From assembly GCA_943787205.1 (NCBI GenBank), contig CALSLN010000013.1, positions 62,001 through 126,000 on the forward strand: a stretch of 64,000 nt of DNA. The letters run 5' to 3'. The first letter of the stretch is position 1; each line of letters begins with the position of its first letter. Below, piece after piece: positions 54,034 through 61,996 of the stretch. The DNA is from an uncultured Rhodospirillaceae bacterium (lineage in GTDB: Bacteria; Pseudomonadota; Alphaproteobacteria; Rhodospirillales; Rhodospirillaceae). Under the pieces are notes generated by a model that saw only the letters and a program-made list of their open reading frames with translations, did no database searches and had not been told where the DNA came from. The position numbers were made by a program, and so were the translations under genes.

Positions 54034-55947
54034 ATGGCTAAGAAGAAAACATCAGCGCAGATCATCCAAACCAACAACAAGCCCTTTAAAAAGGTCAAAG
54101 TTGACGCCATCACACTGGATATCGTCGAAAGCGCGCTTCGTAACGCACGCTATGAGATGGATGCCACTGTGTTCCGCACAGCGATGTCCCCCGGGATTCG
54201 CGAACAGCATGATGCCTTCCCGCTGATTGCTGACCGCAACGGTAAGATGGTTGTTGGCCAATTTGGATCGTTTATCTCAGGCTTCCTTGAAGGCTATGAC
54301 GGTACCATTGAAGAGGGCGACGTCTTCTTCACCAACGATCCTTACAAGGTTCAGGGCGCGGTCAGTCATGCCAATGACTGGCTCATCGTGCTTCCGATCT
54401 TCTACACCGGACGTTTGGTTGGTTGGTCTTGTCACTTCGGTCACATGACCGACAACGGTGGTAAGGTTCCTGGCTCTATGCCGACGGATGCCACGACCAT
54501 CTTTGAAGAAGGTCTCGTGACCCCGCCGACCAAGCTCTACAAGAAGGGTATTCTGCAGGAAACATTGCTTGAGCTCATGCTCAATCAGGTTCGTCTGCCG
54601 ACCTGGAACCGATCCGATCTGAACGCCATTCTTGCCGCCTGTCGTGTGGCCGAGAAGCGCGTGAAGGAAATGTGTGATCGCTTTGGTGTCGACACGTATG
54701 TGTCTGCTACCCAAGCTGCTCTTGACCGGAACTTGCGCGCCGTTAGTGGTTTGATTCAACAGGCCATTGGTGTTGAGCCAGTGTCGTTTGAAGATTACAT
54801 CGACGACGATGGCCGTGGTTATGGTCCGTACAAAATCAAGTGCACCATGTGGCGCGAAGGTAAGAAGGTGATCCTCGACTGGGAGGGAACCGACCCTCAA
54901 GCCGTGGGTTCGATCAACTTCTACCTGAACGAAAACATGCTCAAGATGTTCTGGGGCGTGTACATGATCATGGTCTTCGATCCTGAAATCCTGTTCAACG
55001 ACGGTTTCTATGATCTGGTCGATGTGCGTATTCCGCAGGGTACATTGCTCAAGCCGAATTTCCCGGCGGCGCTGTCCTGCCGGACGCACGCTCTGGGCCG
55101 TATCTTTGATACCTTCGCGGCTCTGCTCGGTCAGAAAAACCCAGACTTCTTGGCTGCTGCTGGCTTCTCGTCTTCCCCTCACTTCATGTACTCAGGGACA
55201 GACAGTCGCGGCGAATGGTACCAACTTTACCAAATCGGGTTCGGTGGCATCCCCGCTCGCCCACACGGCGACGGGCCAGATGGTCACTCTATGTGGCCGA
55301 GCTTCACCAACGTTCCGCAGGAATACTTGGAAGCTTACTTCCCGCTGCGTATCGAGAAGCATGAGACTGTTGCCGATACGGGCGGTCCTGGATTCTATCG
55401 CGGTGGCAACGCCCTGCGTGTGGATTACGGCTTCCTCGAAGATGGCGAAATCTCAATCCATGATGACCGCTGGTTGACATACCCTTGGGGTGTCACGGGT
55501 GGTGAGCCTGGTGAGCGGTCTATCAAGGTTATGTATCGTGGTGGCTACGAAACTGGTGTTGTCGAATATCACTTGTCTAAGTGTGACAACGTTAAGGTTA
55601 AGGCTGGCGATATCTTGGCCTTTATCACATGGGGCGGCGGCGGTGTCGGCAACCCGCTAGAGCGGCCTGCCGAAACGGTTGCTCTTGAAGTGACTCGTGG
55701 ATTGGTGACTTCTGATGGTGCTCTGCGCTACGGCGTCGTCTGCAATGCAGAGGGCAAGGTCAATGAAGAAGCGACCAAGAAGCTACGTAAGGAAATGCAG
55801 GCTAAGCGTCCGAAGAAGACCCCGGTCTTTAATAAAGGACGGGATATGAAGACCATTATGGCGAAGTGTGAGGAAGAAACTCACCTTACAGCGCCACGGC
55901 CACCGATCTTCCAGCCTGACAGCGATTTGAAGCAAGCGGCCGAATAA
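54034..55947 (+). CDS. HyuB-type hydantoinase/oxoprolinase subunit B
   Basis: A 637-residue partner of the preceding subunit. After a short lysine-rich start (MAKKKTSAQ, KPFKKVKV) the family core begins with DAITLDIVESALRNARYEM, and continues with FFTNDPYKVQGAVSHANDW, FGHMTDNGGKVPGSMP and DTGGPGFYRGGNALRVDYG. Subunit B carries the amidohydrolase/carboxylase active site together with A. A basic N-terminus here and a basic tail on A are both extra to the core. It lies 24 bp after A, with AGGAGAAAG before the ATG, and ends in front of a strong terminator. Confidence 0.9.
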   Translation: MAKKKTSAQIIQTNNKPFKKVKVDAITLDIVESALRNARYEMDATVFRTAMSPGIREQHDAFPLIADRNGKMVVGQFGSFISGFLEGYDGTIEEGDVFFTNDPYKVQGAVSHANDWLIVLPIFYTGRLVGWSCHFGHMTDNGGKVPGSMPTDATTIFEEGLVTPPTKLYKKGILQETLLELMLNQVRLPTWNRSDLNAILAACRVAEKRVKEMCDRFGVDTYVSATQAALDRNLRAVSGLIQQAIGVEPVSFEDYIDDDGRGYGPYKIKCTMWREGKKVILDWEGTDPQAVGSINFYLNENMLKMFWGVYMIMVFDPEILFNDGFYDLVDVRIPQGTLLKPNFPAALSCRTHALGRIFDTFAALLGQKNPDFLAAAGFSSSPHFMYSGTDSRGEWYQLYQIGFGGIPARPHGDGPDGHSMWPSFTNVPQEYLEAYFPLRIEKHETVADTGGPGFYRGGNALRVDYGFLEDGEISIHDDRWLTYPWGVTGGEPGERSIKVMYRGGYETGVVEYHLSKCDNVKVKAGDILAFITWGGGGVGNPLERPAETVALEVTRGLVTSDGALRYGVVCNAEGKVNEEATKKLRKEMQAKRPKKTPVFNKGRDMKTIMAKCEEETHLTAPRPPIFQPDSDLKQAAE

Positions 55948-55975
55948 AGCCGGATTACTTCTAAAACGTTTTGAG

Positions 55976-56007
55976 CGGGGCGGCCTTTTTGGGCCGCCCC
56001 GTTTTTT
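55976..56007 (+). terminator. Intrinsic terminator after the HyuA-HyuB genes
   Basis: A 10-bp GC-rich stem (CGGGGCGGCC at 55976-55985 with GGCCGCCCCG at 55992-56001), a 6-nt loop and six Ts at 56002-56007. A textbook intrinsic terminator, and the strongest in the window. Confidence 0.92.
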
Positions 56008-56034
56008 ATGAGCGACGGAGTTTGATGACTTGCG

Positions 56035-56665
56035 ATGGAAAATATTAATGCCACAGCGTCAAGACTAGCTGACCAAGCGCATCCCTCGGCGCAACGGAAC
56101 ATTGGGCCCATTCATGAAACGCTTTCGCCTTTGTTACCGGAGGTGGGCCTGGTGCTCGAGATCGCGTCGGGCAGTGGATATCACTCAGCCGTTTTAGCAG
56201 AGACGCATACAAGTCTGACGTGGCAACCCACAGACCAAGACACAGAGGCGCAGACAAAAATCACGCGTATGGTTGCGGATGCCGCTTTGCCGAATCTCCG
56301 GCCACCGCTCGTCTTAGATGCGATGTCGGACAAATGGCCCGTTGATGAAGCGGCTGCAATTCTGTGCTGCAATATGATTCACATTGCGCCGTGGTCTGTG
56401 GCTCAAGGGTTGTTCGCAGGCGCTGGCCGGACCCTAATCGGCGGTGGAGTGTTCTTTCTCTACGGACCATTCAAAATTGATGGCCAGACATACGGCGGAG
56501 TCCAACGAGTCTTTTGAGCAATGGTTGAGTGATCAAAATCCAGAGTGGGGTGTCCGCGATGCCTCAGATGTAGACGCGCTTGCTCATGACGCAGATCTTG
56601 CGCTTGAAAAGTGTATCGAAATGCCAGCGAACAATATGATCCGTGTCTACCGTCGCTCCGCCTAG
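56035..56665 (+). pseudogene. DUF938 SAM methyltransferase-like protein with one frameshift
   Basis: The first frame gives SAQRNIGPIHETLSPLLPEV, LEIASGSGYHSAVLAE (motif I) and AILCCNMIHIAPW, then FLYGPFKIDG and a stop at 56517. The family's C-terminal part (HTAESNESFEQWLSDQNPEW, GVRDASDVDAL, MPANNMIRVYRR) continues in the next frame to 56665. One surplus C at 56484-56485 accounts for the break. As read the protein loses its last third. The stop overlaps the LysR gene stop by 4 bp, convergent. Confidence 0.75.
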
Positions 56666-57552
56666 TCCGATGAGACTGCTTTAAGTACATCGATCAGGGC
56701 CAGAGCCGCGGGTGAGCGTGTCGCGTTACGTCGATAAGCCATCACGATGGGCCAAGGGTCACCTAAGTCTGTAATTTTAACCACCGCGAGTCGCCCGTCG
56801 GCAATGGCACCTGCCACGATCTGTGCGGGCATGATGGATAAGAAATCTGATCCAGCGATCCAGTCGATCGCAAAATCTGCGGCAGTCGTTTCCAAACTTG
56901 GTGTGGGCGGTTTCTCTCCCATGGATGAGAACAACGCTTTTAGGTCGCTTTCTCCCCGTGGGAAGTTGACCGTCACCCACTGTTTGTTCAGGAGTGCTTT
57001 GGGTTTCTGAGCTTTCCCTGCGAGTGCGTTATCTGCGGCGCACACAATGACGTTAGAGTCCGTCATCAATGGTTCAATGGTAATGAAAGAATCGACCGCC
57101 TTCGTTGGAGCGGTTGATACGATGAGGTCGAGATCCCCTCGTAAAAGTAACGGCGTCAAATGCTCGAAGTCACTGCGTTCGACTTCGACTCTTAGGGTTG
57201 GTCTTAAATTAAAGAGCCGCTTTAGAGCTCGAGGAACCAATTGGGTGAGAGCTGTCGGCGTTGCGCCCAATCGGATTGTGCCCGTATGCGCGCCAAGCGC
57301 AGTTTCTAAGTTGCGTTCAAACTGTTTGGCTTCCGCTCGAATGGCTTGTGCGTGCGGCAGGAGAAGGTCGCCAAAGGACGTAAGGGACACAGTCCGTGTA
57401 TCCCGATCAAACAGTTTTACGCCCAGGATTTGTTCAAGTTGGCGCACGCTTTTGCTAACGGCTTGAGTGGTTAGCCCGCAGTCTTCCGCGGCTGTGCTGA
57501 AACTCAGAGCTTCGCTGACGGCCAGAAAATGGCTGAGTTGGCGCAATTCCAT
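56662..57552 (-). CDS. LysR-family transcriptional regulator
   Basis: A 296-residue regulator. The N-terminal winged helix-turn-helix starts MELRQLSHFLAVSEALSFST and includes GLTTQAVSKSVRQLE. A periplasmic-binding-like effector domain follows from about residue 90. It is divergent from the HsaA-like monooxygenase at 57660, and the 107-bp gap holds an inverted repeat, so it probably controls that gene in response to a substrate or intermediate. The effector is unknown. Confidence 0.92.
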   Translation of the reverse strand: MELRQLSHFLAVSEALSFSTAAEDCGLTTQAVSKSVRQLEQILGVKLFDRDTRTVSLTSFGDLLLPHAQAIRAEAKQFERNLETALGAHTGTIRLGATPTALTQLVPRALKRLFNLRPTLRVEVERSDFEHLTPLLLRGDLDLIVSTAPTKAVDSFITIEPLMTDSNVIVCAADNALAGKAQKPKALLNKQWVTVNFPRGESDLKALFSSMGEKPPTPSLETTAADFAIDWIAGSDFLSIMPAQIVAGAIADGRLAVVKITDLGDPWPIVMAYRRNATRSPAALALIDVLKAVSSD

Positions 57553-57560
57553 GGCATAAT

Positions 57561-57599
57561 TATAAACTATTAGAAGATAATAAATACCAAAAGTTTATA
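57561..57599. promoter_or_regulatory. Candidate LysR operator in the divergent gap
   Basis: TATAAACT (57561-57568) and AGTTTATA (57592-57599) form a perfect inverted repeat 39 bp long overall. It lies in an AT-rich stretch between the LysR and monooxygenase genes. Position and symmetry suit a LysR-type binding region, although LysR sites usually have closer T-N11-A spacing. Confidence 0.45.
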
Positions 57600-57659
57600 G
57601 ATGTGCACGGAGCATTGGCAGATGATGCGTCCAAACTGTTATCGCTCTGGAGTTTTCTT

Positions 57660-58907
57660 ATGTCCGCCGCCGTTTCTGAAAGTGCCTCAAATACGCCAAG
57701 CAAAGAGGATTTGATCGCCGCAGCGCGGGCTCTGATTCCGGCCCTCAGGGATAGGGCAACGGCAGCGGAAGATCTACGCCGTTTGCCGGATGATTCTATT
57801 GCGGACCTCAAGGCTGCGGGTCTTCATAAAATTTATATGCCGCGCCGGTTCGGTGGCTGGGAGATGGATTGGGGCGCACATATGGAAGTCTCTCGAGAAA
57901 TTTCGCAGGCCTGCGGATCGTCTGGGTGGATAACGGGTCTCGTCTTTTCCCATGTCATGTGGGTGGCTCGGTTCGGTGCAGAGGCTCAAGAAGAATTCTT
58001 CGCCACTAACCCTGACCCCATCGTGGCGACCGGTTCAGCCGGTGGTGGCGGTTTGATTAAAACAGATGATGGTTATGAATTGAGTGGTCGCTGGGGTTTC
58101 ACCAGCGGGATCGATCATGCCAACGGCACCATGGTCACGGCAAAGCTTGGCGATGGGCCGGTGTTCACCCACTTCGTTTTGCTGCAACCAAGCGACTGGG
58201 AGAATGAGGGCAATTGGACGGCTGAAGGTCTGCGCGGCACTGGCAGCCATCATATCAAGGTCACGGGTGCGCAAATTCCAGCCCACCGCGTGATCACACT
58301 GCAAGACATGTTGTCGCCCAACCCACCCGGCTCGAAACTGCACGACAGCTACATCTATAAAGTTCGTCCTGCTGCGTACCAGAAAAGTTGGTTTGCAGGA
58401 ATTCTGGTGGGGACAGCGATGGGCGCTTTGCAAGATTACGCAGCGCTAACGAAGACCCGCAAGGGTGCGCTCTTTGGTGAGTCCATTGTTGATCAGGTGC
58501 CTGTTCAAGTTCGTGTTGGTGAGGCCGCAGCCGAAGTGCATGCGGCCAACCTCATTGTCGAGAATTTCTGCTCGATGCTGCATGAGCGCGGCGCTGCCGG
58601 ACAAGACATCGTTGGCGAGGACCTGCTTTCGGCAAAAAGGGATATGACGTTTGCATCTCGTTTGTGCCTGAAAGCAGCTGAACGATTATCTGGGATGATG
58701 GGTGTGTCTGCGCAAACGGGTCACAACCCTGTGCAACGTCATTTTCGCGATTGCCGGACCGTAACCACACATATCGAGTTGCAGTGGGATCACTCAATGG
58801 CTCCGACCGGTAAGCACCTTCTTGGCGTGCCAACAGATGATCCGTTGATTGATGGTGCGGAGATGGCCAGCGAAGACGGTGACCCTCGCCTTGGAACCCG
58901 CGTTTAA
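57660..58907 (+). CDS. HsaA-like flavin-dependent monooxygenase, oxygenase component (copy 3)
   Basis: A 415-residue third paralogue of the pair at 32865-35395. It has RRFGGWEMDWGAHMEVSREI, QACGSSGWITG, GRWGFTSGIDHANG and GLRGTGSHHIKVTGAQIP. The ATG at 57660 has GGAG 7 nt upstream. A longer in-frame start lies within the operator region and is unlikely. Position next to a divergent LysR gene suggests induction by a substrate. No flavin reductase gene is adjacent. Confidence 0.8.
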   Translation: MSAAVSESASNTPSKEDLIAAARALIPALRDRATAAEDLRRLPDDSIADLKAAGLHKIYMPRRFGGWEMDWGAHMEVSREISQACGSSGWITGLVFSHVMWVARFGAEAQEEFFATNPDPIVATGSAGGGGLIKTDDGYELSGRWGFTSGIDHANGTMVTAKLGDGPVFTHFVLLQPSDWENEGNWTAEGLRGTGSHHIKVTGAQIPAHRVITLQDMLSPNPPGSKLHDSYIYKVRPAAYQKSWFAGILVGTAMGALQDYAALTKTRKGALFGESIVDQVPVQVRVGEAAAEVHAANLIVENFCSMLHERGAAGQDIVGEDLLSAKRDMTFASRLCLKAAERLSGMMGVSAQTGHNPVQRHFRDCRTVTTHIELQWDHSMAPTGKHLLGVPTDDPLIDGAEMASEDGDPRLGTRV

Positions 58908-58944
58908 AGATAGGCGCCTGCTTCCCCAACAGGCAGATCATGCT

Positions 58945-59709
58945 ATGTCTGGCAGTATGCTTGGTCCTGACCTAGACGTCCTCACTGTCCTCATTGTTGC
59001 TGCTGGAGCCCTTGTTGCGGGGTTCATCACAGGCCTTGCCGGATTTGGCACGGCGTTGATTGCCTCTGGCATTTGGTTTCACGTTCTGCCGCCAGTTCTC
59101 ATACCGCCCCTTGTCACGATTGCTGCTGTCGTCGCTCACGTTGTTAGTCTTGCGACGACACGCCCCTCTTTTGATTGGTCGGCAGCTAAGCCGTTCTTGA
59201 TCGGTGGTTTGTGCGGAATCCCGCTTGGTGTCGCTGCTCTAACAATGTCTGGCCCAGGGTCGATCCGTATCGCAGTCGGTCTTTTTCTTGTCGTTTTCGC
59301 GGCATCTCAGTTGATTGGGGTCGCACGGTTTACGGTCGGACTGTGGGGTGGGCGAACCGCTGATACCGCCGTCGGCGTTGGCGGCGGCATCCTTGGTGGG
59401 TTCGCGGGTCTGTCAGGTCCGTTCCCGATTGTGTGGCTGCAATTGCGTGGTGGCCCATCGGCTAGCCAACGGGCGATCTTTCAGCCGTTCAATCTGGTCG
59501 TGCTAGCCGTCTCAGCTATTGGTATGGCGATTGCAGGATTAGTGGACACACGAGTCCTGACCCTCGCCGCATTGGCAACGCCACTGACTGTGCTCGGGTC
59601 ATGGCTCGGGGCACGCGTGTACCTTAAAGTGAGCGAGCAGACATTTAAGCGGCTAGTCTTAGCCCTGTTGCTGCTGTCAGGCAGCACGCTGGTTGCGGAA
59701 GCGTTTTAG
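58945..59709 (+). CDS. TauE/SafE family permease
   Basis: An inner-membrane protein of 254 residues with about eight hydrophobic segments. It contains the repeated glycine-rich motif of the family: GFITGLAGFGTALIASG in the first half and GGILGGFAGLSGPFPIVW in the second. Family members move sulfite, sulfoacetate or other organic anions, mostly outward. I start at ATG 58945, since a longer frame would overlap the monooxygenase gene. The stop overlaps the convergent hydrolase gene by 4 bp. Confidence 0.82.
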   Translation: MSGSMLGPDLDVLTVLIVAAGALVAGFITGLAGFGTALIASGIWFHVLPPVLIPPLVTIAAVVAHVVSLATTRPSFDWSAAKPFLIGGLCGIPLGVAALTMSGPGSIRIAVGLFLVVFAASQLIGVARFTVGLWGGRTADTAVGVGGGILGGFAGLSGPFPIVWLQLRGGPSASQRAIFQPFNLVVLAVSAIGMAIAGLVDTRVLTLAALATPLTVLGSWLGARVYLKVSEQTFKRLVLALLLLSGSTLVAEAF

Positions 59710-60515
59710 ACGCGCCCTAACCAGTTGAGCACAACCTCGCAGAACTGAATCTTTTGTTCTTTACCTGCGACGACGTGAGCAACTTCAAGAAGGTCTAAGC
59801 CCTCAGCATTTGGAATGCCATTCTGTATCGGGCGTGTCATCCGTGGACCTGTCACCGTATCCATATGACTGTGAACAACGAGGGTTGGGCACTTCACGTT
59901 GACCAATTGATCCGTCACATTGTGATTCAGGCACGCATTGATGAAGCGGGTGTGCGTTTCCAGGCGGCCATTTAGCTCGCGCCATGGTCCGTCGGGTCCG
60001 AGCAAGCGGTCTTGGTTCTCGTTATAGTAATCAGGCCGGAAGGACATCATGCAGACGAAACGTTGAAACGCTTCCCATCCCATATCCCGATGGACCTCAA
60101 GGAAGAGATTAATCTGTTCTCTGAAGAGAGGGTCAGTCGCGTCAGACCAGGCGCCCATGTTCATCATCGAGCGCACGAGGTCGGGGCGCTTAATCGCCAT
60201 CACTTGAGAGATGCAGGCGCCCATGCCGACGAGGCCGATTAGGTGGGCTCCGTCGGTGTGTCCCAGGTGTTCTAGAAGCTGAATTGCATCATCAGCATAC
60301 ATATCGATGCTCGAGTCGACGGACAGGTCGTCGGTGGAGTCATAGAGCCCGCGATAATCGATGATGATGGCTTGGTAGCTGTCGCTCAATCCGCGCGGTA
60401 AATGGCCATGAGAACCGTGGCAAAATGAGCCCCAGCCGCCCTGAACCAGCACAGGCACCCCTTCGCCATGGGTCTCGTAATACATCGTATGGCCGTTGAT
60501 TTCTGCGGTTGGCAC
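59706..60515 (-). CDS. Alpha/beta-hydrolase-fold protein lacking the usual nucleophile
   Basis: A 269-residue protein starting at GTG 60515 (AGGAG 7 nt upstream). It has HTMYYETHGEGVPVLVQGGW and DYRGLYDSTD, the typical fold markers, and a candidate acid (HSHMDTVTGP) and His (EVAHVVAGKEQ). The nucleophile elbow reads GLVGMGAC, where relatives have G-x-S-x-G, so the catalytic Ser is Val. This suggests a non-hydrolytic or altered role, for example binding or a cofactor-free reaction. It is the last gene of the terminal minus-strand run. Confidence 0.78.
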   Translation of the reverse strand: MPTAEINGHTMYYETHGEGVPVLVQGGWGSFCHGSHGHLPRGLSDSYQAIIIDYRGLYDSTDDLSVDSSIDMYADDAIQLLEHLGHTDGAHLIGLVGMGACISQVMAIKRPDLVRSMMNMGAWSDATDPLFREQINLFLEVHRDMGWEAFQRFVCMMSFRPDYYNENQDRLLGPDGPWRELNGRLETHTRFINACLNHNVTDQLVNVKCPTLVVHSHMDTVTGPRMTRPIQNGIPNAEGLDLLEVAHVVAGKEQKIQFCEVVLNWLGRV

Positions 60516-60593
60516 AGCAGGACTCCTAATTTGGCTGGACAAATCTCAGCCTTCATTAGACGCTCAATCTATTAGACGCAACCTCAGATCGGC

Positions 60594-61310
60594 CTAAAAT
60601 TTTGCGACTGAAACCCAGATAACAATCGCGACCAACGTCCAGATCGATTTCACGAAGAAGAGAGCTTTGCCGCGGTTCACTTTTGCCGCAGCTTCGCGTT
60701 CCGGCGTGGATCCATTGGCGAAGATATCGGCAATCGCCGCGCGCGCCTGAGGGATGTAAATGCGGATACCTATCCCGCAGGAAACAATGACTGAGAACAG
60801 AACAAGTTTCACTGCCAGCCATGTGGCGACGATGGGACCATCGCCCGTCAACGACCAAATGGCCGTGAACAGGAGAATGCCTGTCACGACAACGCGCATG
60901 CGGATATCCCATTTGCGAAACACCGTTTGAAATTTTACGTGTTTCTCTGGCCGCGTTTCACCCAGATTTGGATGATCGACCCAGTACTGATGCCAAAGGC
61001 CAGAGAGCCAAACAATACCGACAAGGGCAGCCGCAATTGCGAGGTCTGGCCCATAACCGCCTTGGAAGCCCCATCCACCAAGCGACGTCATCGTGATGCC
61101 AAGCATAAGCAGGATAACAACGGCGGATCGTGGCCCCATGTCGAGAAAACCCGAGACCTTTGCCATCGCGGCGCGGGTTTCAATAGAGAGGCTTGGGTCG
61201 CGCACTTTCATGCCGCAGTTGTAAACTCCCATATCCATGCCGAGCCAAAGCCCCGCCATGATGATGTGGAGAAATTTAAGAATGACGTAGGGGTCGAACA
61301 TAATATCCAT
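60594..61310 (-). CDS. Multi-pass membrane protein (CopD/DUF2269-like layout)
   Basis: A 238-residue protein with about six hydrophobic segments. The first carries LKFLHIIMAGLWLGMDMGVY, with His and Trp as in CopD/DUF2269-like proteins that may bind heme or copper. A conserved-looking loop HQYWVDHPNLGETRPEKHVK follows. I cannot name a function. It lies between a cysteine hydrolase gene (19 bp) and the hydrolase-fold gene. Confidence 0.62.
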   Translation of the reverse strand: MDIMFDPYVILKFLHIIMAGLWLGMDMGVYNCGMKVRDPSLSIETRAAMAKVSGFLDMGPRSAVVILLMLGITMTSLGGWGFQGGYGPDLAIAAALVGIVWLSGLWHQYWVDHPNLGETRPEKHVKFQTVFRKWDIRMRVVVTGILLFTAIWSLTGDGPIVATWLAVKLVLFSVIVSCGIGIRIYIPQARAAIADIFANGSTPEREAAAKVNRGKALFFVKSIWTLVAIVIWVSVAKF

Positions 61311-61329
61311 AGTGACTTACTCTGGCTTT

Positions 61330-61972
61330 TTACTCGGCTGCGACGCGGCCTTGTGTTGAAGAGAGGTGCGTCATGACATCTGATGCATCCATTACGTCAG
61401 CGTAGCGACGGCCGACATCTCGCAAATTATCTTCGTGCGGCCCTTCGTCCATATCGCCACAGCAATCATGGGGGACAATCACGCGGTAACCGTATGAAAA
61501 CGCATCATTGATGGACGCGCGCACACAACCCGACGTCGTGCATCCCGTAACGATGACTGTGTCGACACTGTTCTTATTTAGGAAGTTCGTGAGTGGTGTG
61601 CCAAAAAAGATCGACGGCGCGTGCTTCCAGAAATTGAAATCATAGTTGGGATCATAGACGCGAGGGTCCATGGCCGTTTGCGGGTCGTCCATAGAACCAG
61701 TCCTCGTACAAACAACCGATTTTCCAATATCCCATGTCGCGTTTCGAGCCCCAGCCGACGCGGCAGCTCGCCACCGGGATGTCGTTTTCGCGTGCGACCC
61801 CAAGCAGTTTCGATGTCTGCTCCACCGCGGCATGAATGTGGGGTGACCCCCCTAAGGTGTATTGGGGATCGGTAAAGCCAAGCTGAAAGTCGACAACGAC
61901 AACAGCGGGTCTCTCGCCGAAACCGATACCGAGTTCGCCGTAGCTCGCGTTGGCATATTTATTGTCTGTCAT
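61330..61972 (-). pseudogene. Cysteine hydrolase (isochorismatase-like) with one frameshift
   Basis: The first frame (from ATG 61972, AGGGCTC upstream) gives FGERPAVVVVDFQLGF with the catalytic Asp, then SKRDMGYWKIGCLYEDWFY. The rest, DDPQTAMDPRVYDPNYDF, APSIFFGTPLTNFL and TGCTTSGCVRAS with the nucleophile Cys, is in another frame to 61330. Deleting one G at about 61689-61690 restores a continuous protein of about 213 residues. As read it is broken. It is a second member of the family found at 48418-49051. It lies 24 bp after the receiver/metallo-beta-lactamase gene. Confidence 0.75.
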
Positions 61973-61996
61973 GATGAGCCCTCCTGTGCGCGCAGA

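Noticed and set aside
54277-55182. Long minus-strand frame of 301 codons opposite the HyuB gene
   Set aside because: It lies wholly inside a strongly conserved coding gene, and its product has no recognisable motif. It is a codon-bias shadow.
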